In this document: positions 62,133 through 64,000 of the stretch, one piece after another
How positions within the stretch are numbered: position 1 is the stretch's first letter
Layout of the letters: every line of letters starts with the position of its first letter
Assembly (NCBI GenBank): GCA_017792405.1
Contig: CP051231.1
Coordinates: forward strand, 1,676,895-1,740,894
Source of the DNA: Oceanicola sp.
Lineage (GTDB): Bacteria; Pseudomonadota; Alphaproteobacteria; Rhodobacterales; Rhodobacteraceae
Direction: 5' to 3'
Length of the DNA: 64,000 nucleotides
The notes under the pieces: model-generated
Told to the model about the DNA's origin: nothing
Databases searched by the model: none
Seen by the model: the letters and a program-made list of their open reading frames with translations, nothing else
Position numbers and translations under genes: made by a program

Positions 62133-63143
62133 TCACGCAACCCGCGCCTGGTGTTTTCTGTGTGCGGTGGCCCAGCTTTCGGCAAAGCGGGCGATATCTT
62201 CTTCAGCGATGTCCGGTCCGAGCGAAACCCGGATGGCGGAGCGGGCAATGGCCTCATCGAACCCCATCGCGCGGAGCACCCGGCTTTCCTTCACCTTGCC
62301 CGAGGAGCAGGCGGAGCCGGCGGAGATGGCAAAACCGGCGAGGTCCATCGACATCACCTGCGTCTCGCCCTTCCAGCCCGGCGCGGCGAAGCAGGAGGTG
62401 TTGGGCAGACGTTTCGCCTCTTGCCCTATGAATATGGTCTCCGGCGCGGCCTCTGCCACCAGAGCTTCCAAAGTGTCGCGGGCCTTGGCCACGCGCGCCC
62501 AGTCTCCGGCGGCGAGCCGCCTTTCCGCAGCTTCAACGGCGGCCCCGAAGCCCGCGATTCCAATCACGTTTTCGGTGCCGGACCGGCGGCCCATCTCCTG
62601 CCCGCCACCCTTGAGCAGTGGGGCAATATCCAGCCCCTCGCGGACGATCAGCGCACCCACGCCTTTTGGGCCGCCCAGCTTGTGGGCCGACAGCACCGCC
62701 AGATCGGCACCGGACCAGCCGAAGGCAAAGGGGATGCGGCCAACGGCCTGCGTCACGTCGAGCAGCAGAAGATCACAGGGGTGCAGCTCAGGCACCTCCG
62801 AGATCACCCCGGTTTCGCTGTTGGCCAGCCCCATCGCGTAGATCCGGCCATCGGGCGCGTCGTGGGCCCAGAGCGCATCATGCGCCGTTGGCTCCACCAC
62901 CGCGCCGCCTGACAGCACCTGCGCCGCCTCGGTCGCCCCGCCGGTGAACACCACCTCCTGCGGCTTGCAGCCCACCGCCGCCGCCACCTGCGCCCGGGCG
63001 CGCTCGACAGCCGCCTTGGCCGCCCGCCCCTCGGCGTGAACGGACGACGGGTTGCCCACGATCTCCATCGCCTGAAGCATCGCTGCCCGCGCCTCCGGCA
63101 GCAGCGGCGCCGTGGCGTTGAAATCGAGGTAGCTGCGGCTCAC
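62133..63143 (-). CDS. cysteine desulfurase, NifS/IscS-like, shortened
   Basis: A 336-residue PLP enzyme, about 50-60 residues shorter than IscS (about 400). It has the N-terminal YLDFNATAPLLPEARAAM, the aldimine Lys155 in LSAHKLGGPKG, GGGQEMGRRSGTENVIGI, and the catalytic Cys279 in AGSACSSGKV. The missing segment lies in the N-terminal half, where FTGGATEAAQVLSGGAV passes quickly to a PLP-ring His in EPTAHDALW. Read from GTG 63143, which overlaps the iscR stop by 4 bases (GTGA). Activity seems retained; the deletion may alter partner binding. Confidence 0.9.
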   Translation of the reverse strand: MSRSYLDFNATAPLLPEARAAMLQAMEIVGNPSSVHAEGRAAKAAVERARAQVAAAVGCKPQEVVFTGGATEAAQVLSGGAVVEPTAHDALWAHDAPDGRIYAMGLANSETGVISEVPELHPCDLLLLDVTQAVGRIPFAFGWSGADLAVLSAHKLGGPKGVGALIVREGLDIAPLLKGGGQEMGRRSGTENVIGIAGFGAAVEAAERRLAAGDWARVAKARDTLEALVAEAAPETIFIGQEAKRLPNTSCFAAPGWKGETQVMSMDLAGFAISAGSACSSGKVKESRVLRAMGFDEAIARSAIRVSLGPDIAEEDIARFAESWATAHRKHQARVA

Positions 63144-63628
63144 GCTTCGGCCTCCGCCTCTTCCTCGTCCACCACCATGAAGAAGTTCGGGACCGCCGGG
63201 CAGGTCGCCATCGGCTTTTCGATCACCGAGGCCAGCGTGGCCTGATGCAGGTAAACGTAAACATGGGAGGAAAGCCCCTCCCACAGCCGGTTCACCATGC
63301 TCTGCGCCCGGCTGCCCGAGACGGCGCCCTTGGAGCCTGCCCCGGTGTGCAGCGCGCTCACGGTCTCATCGACCGCTTCCAGCACCTCGGCCACGCGGAT
63401 CTCTTCGGGGCAGCGGGCCAGCCGATAGCCGCCCCCCGGCCCGCGCACGCTCTCCACCAGCCCGGCCTGCCGGAGCTTCACGAAAAGCTGTTCGAGATAC
63501 GACAGCGAGATGCTCTGCCGCTTGGAGATTTCCGAAAGCGAGACCAGCGCCGTGGCCTCACCCTTCTGCGACAGGGCGAGGTCGGCCAGCGCAACCATCG
63601 CGTAGCGTCCTTTGGTCGAGAGCTTCAA
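63140..63628 (-). CDS. iscR: IscR-type Rrf2 transcriptional regulator, atypical cluster ligands
   Basis: A 162-residue DNA-binding regulator. The winged helix is canonical (MKLSTKGRYAMVALADLA; YLEQLFVKLRQAGLV; VRGPGGGYRLAR). The Cys-x5-Cys-x5-Cys of enteric IscR is absent: that region reads HTGAGSKGAVSGSRAQSMVN, and only Cys73 and Cys143 exist. Rhodobacter sphaeroides IscR, known from the literature to lack the three-cysteine set, is the closest precedent. Start TTG 63628 matches the family N-terminus; a TTG at 63688 behind a stronger GGAGGT would add 20 residues. It heads the SUF locus. Confidence 0.92.
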   Translation of the reverse strand: MKLSTKGRYAMVALADLALSQKGEATALVSLSEISKRQSISLSYLEQLFVKLRQAGLVESVRGPGGGYRLARCPEEIRVAEVLEAVDETVSALHTGAGSKGAVSGSRAQSMVNRLWEGLSSHVYVYLHQATLASVIEKPMATCPAVPNFFMVVDEEEAEAEA

Positions 63629-63734
63629 TCGCCTGATCCTTACGGCAGAGAGCCCCGAGGGGCCAAATTGCATTGACGACAGAGCCAATGGTGATTACCT
63701 CCGTCGCACCCGTTCGGGTGGGGTCGCGCCAATT

Positions 63735-63770
63735 TAGAATAATTCTAGATTTGCCCCGCGACCACGTCAA
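63735..63770 (-). promoter_or_regulatory. iscR/suf promoter with palindromic operator over the -10
   Basis: On the minus strand TTGACG (63770-63765), 17 bp, then TAGAAT (63747-63742), an excellent sigma-70 promoter. The -10 lies inside a perfect 13-bp palindrome TAGAATAATTCTA (63735-63747). Such a site fits autorepression by IscR through an iron-Rhodo-box-like operator (inference). About 40 bp follow before the GGAGGT sequence near 63697. Confidence 0.65.
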
Positions 63771-63808
63771 CCGCCCCCGGGCATAAAAGAGGACAAAAAA
63801 GGTCAGGT

Positions 63809-64000
63809 ATGCCCGAAGTGATTTTTCCCGGCCCCGAGGGCCGGCTCGAAGGCAGGTATCACCCGCAACAGGGTGTCAAAGACGCCCCCATCGCCATCAT
63901 CCTGCACCCGCATCCGCAGTTCGGCGGAACGATGAACAACCGGGTCGTGTACAACCTGCATTACACCTTCCACAAAATGGGCTTCACCGTGCTGCGGTTC
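63809..64000 (+). CDS. alpha/beta hydrolase, truncated by the window edge
   Basis: Only the first 64 codons are present. The product starts MPEVIFPGPEGRLEGRYHPQ and has IILHPHPQFGGTMNNRVVYN, typical of the small CocE/DLH-like alpha/beta hydrolases conserved in alphaproteobacteria; HPHP is the oxyanion-hole strand turn. The nucleophile elbow lies beyond the window. ATG 63809 is preceded by AAAAAAGGTCAGGT. It is divergent from iscR, about 180 bp apart, and may share the promoter region. Confidence 0.75.
   Translation, partial: MPEVIFPGPEGRLEGRYHPQQGVKDAPIAIILHPHPQFGGTMNNRVVYNLHYTFHKMGFTVLRF

Overview
The window reads as a chromosomal segment of a marine-type Rhodobacteraceae (roseobacter-like Alphaproteobacterium). 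Evidence: high GC with strong GC3 bias throughout, an rplM-rpsI pair whose S9 carries an N-terminal extension, a ChpT phosphotransferase with a perfect TTAA-N7-TTAA CtrA box nearby, ornithine-lipid genes olsB-olsA, an IscR without the usual three-cysteine cluster heading a SUF operon, IalB- and DUF853-family genes, and GC-rich hairpin repeats typical of this group. There is no rRNA, CRISPR array, insertion sequence or prophage. The only tRNA is tRNA-Arg(CCG). Layout, left to right: 0.2-6.7 kb is a peptide-type ABC importer (Tat-exported binding protein, two permeases, one fused double ATPase). 6.8-8.2 kb holds a small YdeI-like protein, a membrane-anchored protein and a lytic transglycosylase. 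8.4-14.1 kb has ssb, a membrane protein, aroK-aroB (shikimate pathway), a 44-residue membrane protein, a large exported protein and xerD. 14.1-16.9 kb is a spermidine/putrescine-type ABC transporter lacking its binding protein; an orphan PotD-like binding protein sits at 34.4 kb. 17.2-18.4 kb has hupE and a second HupE-like membrane protein, followed by rplM-rpsI. 19.6-25.7 kb is housekeeping: thioesterase, an ECH-fold protein without its catalytic acids, M32 carboxypeptidase, heme A synthase, TrmJ, TfoX-like and ThiE-like proteins. 25.7-27.2 kb is an AT-richer patch with one orphan two-TM protein. 27.2-37.4 kb holds olsBA, DUF3553, chpT, proA, a missed 53-residue HTH gene, a DUF481 outer-membrane protein, DinB, sulfotransferase, the PotD-like protein, a GNAT and a CorB-type transporter. 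37.5-42.3 kb has an NTF2-like protein, a dienelactone hydrolase, a HerA/DUF853 ATPase, two candidate small RNAs, IalB and a Nudix hydrolase. 42.5-53.1 kb is envelope-oriented: KAS, ACP, lpxD and an L,D-transpeptidase in one operon, then a DUF882 peptidase, an unknown protein, an LLM oxidoreductase, a glycosyltransferase, and a caspase-fold/YARHG protein overlapping a VanY-type carboxypeptidase. 53.3-63.7 kb (minus strand) is a long iron-sulfur assembly locus: iscR, a short cysteine desulfurase, sufB, three accessory genes, two membrane proteins, sufC, sufD, two YIP1-like membrane proteins and sufS. A truncated alpha/beta hydrolase gene runs off the right edge. The least ordinary features are intergenic: four families of short dispersed elements (two 11-bp-period arrays ending in GTTAACGCC, two hairpin repeats between convergent gene pairs, two double G/C hairpins, two 19-bp palindromes), a probable small RNA with two pyrimidine-rich anti-Shine-Dalgarno loops and a perfect terminator, a CtrA box facing olsBA, and a palindrome lying over the -10 element of the iscR promoter. 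All functional assignments come from motif recognition in the sequence; no database search was run.
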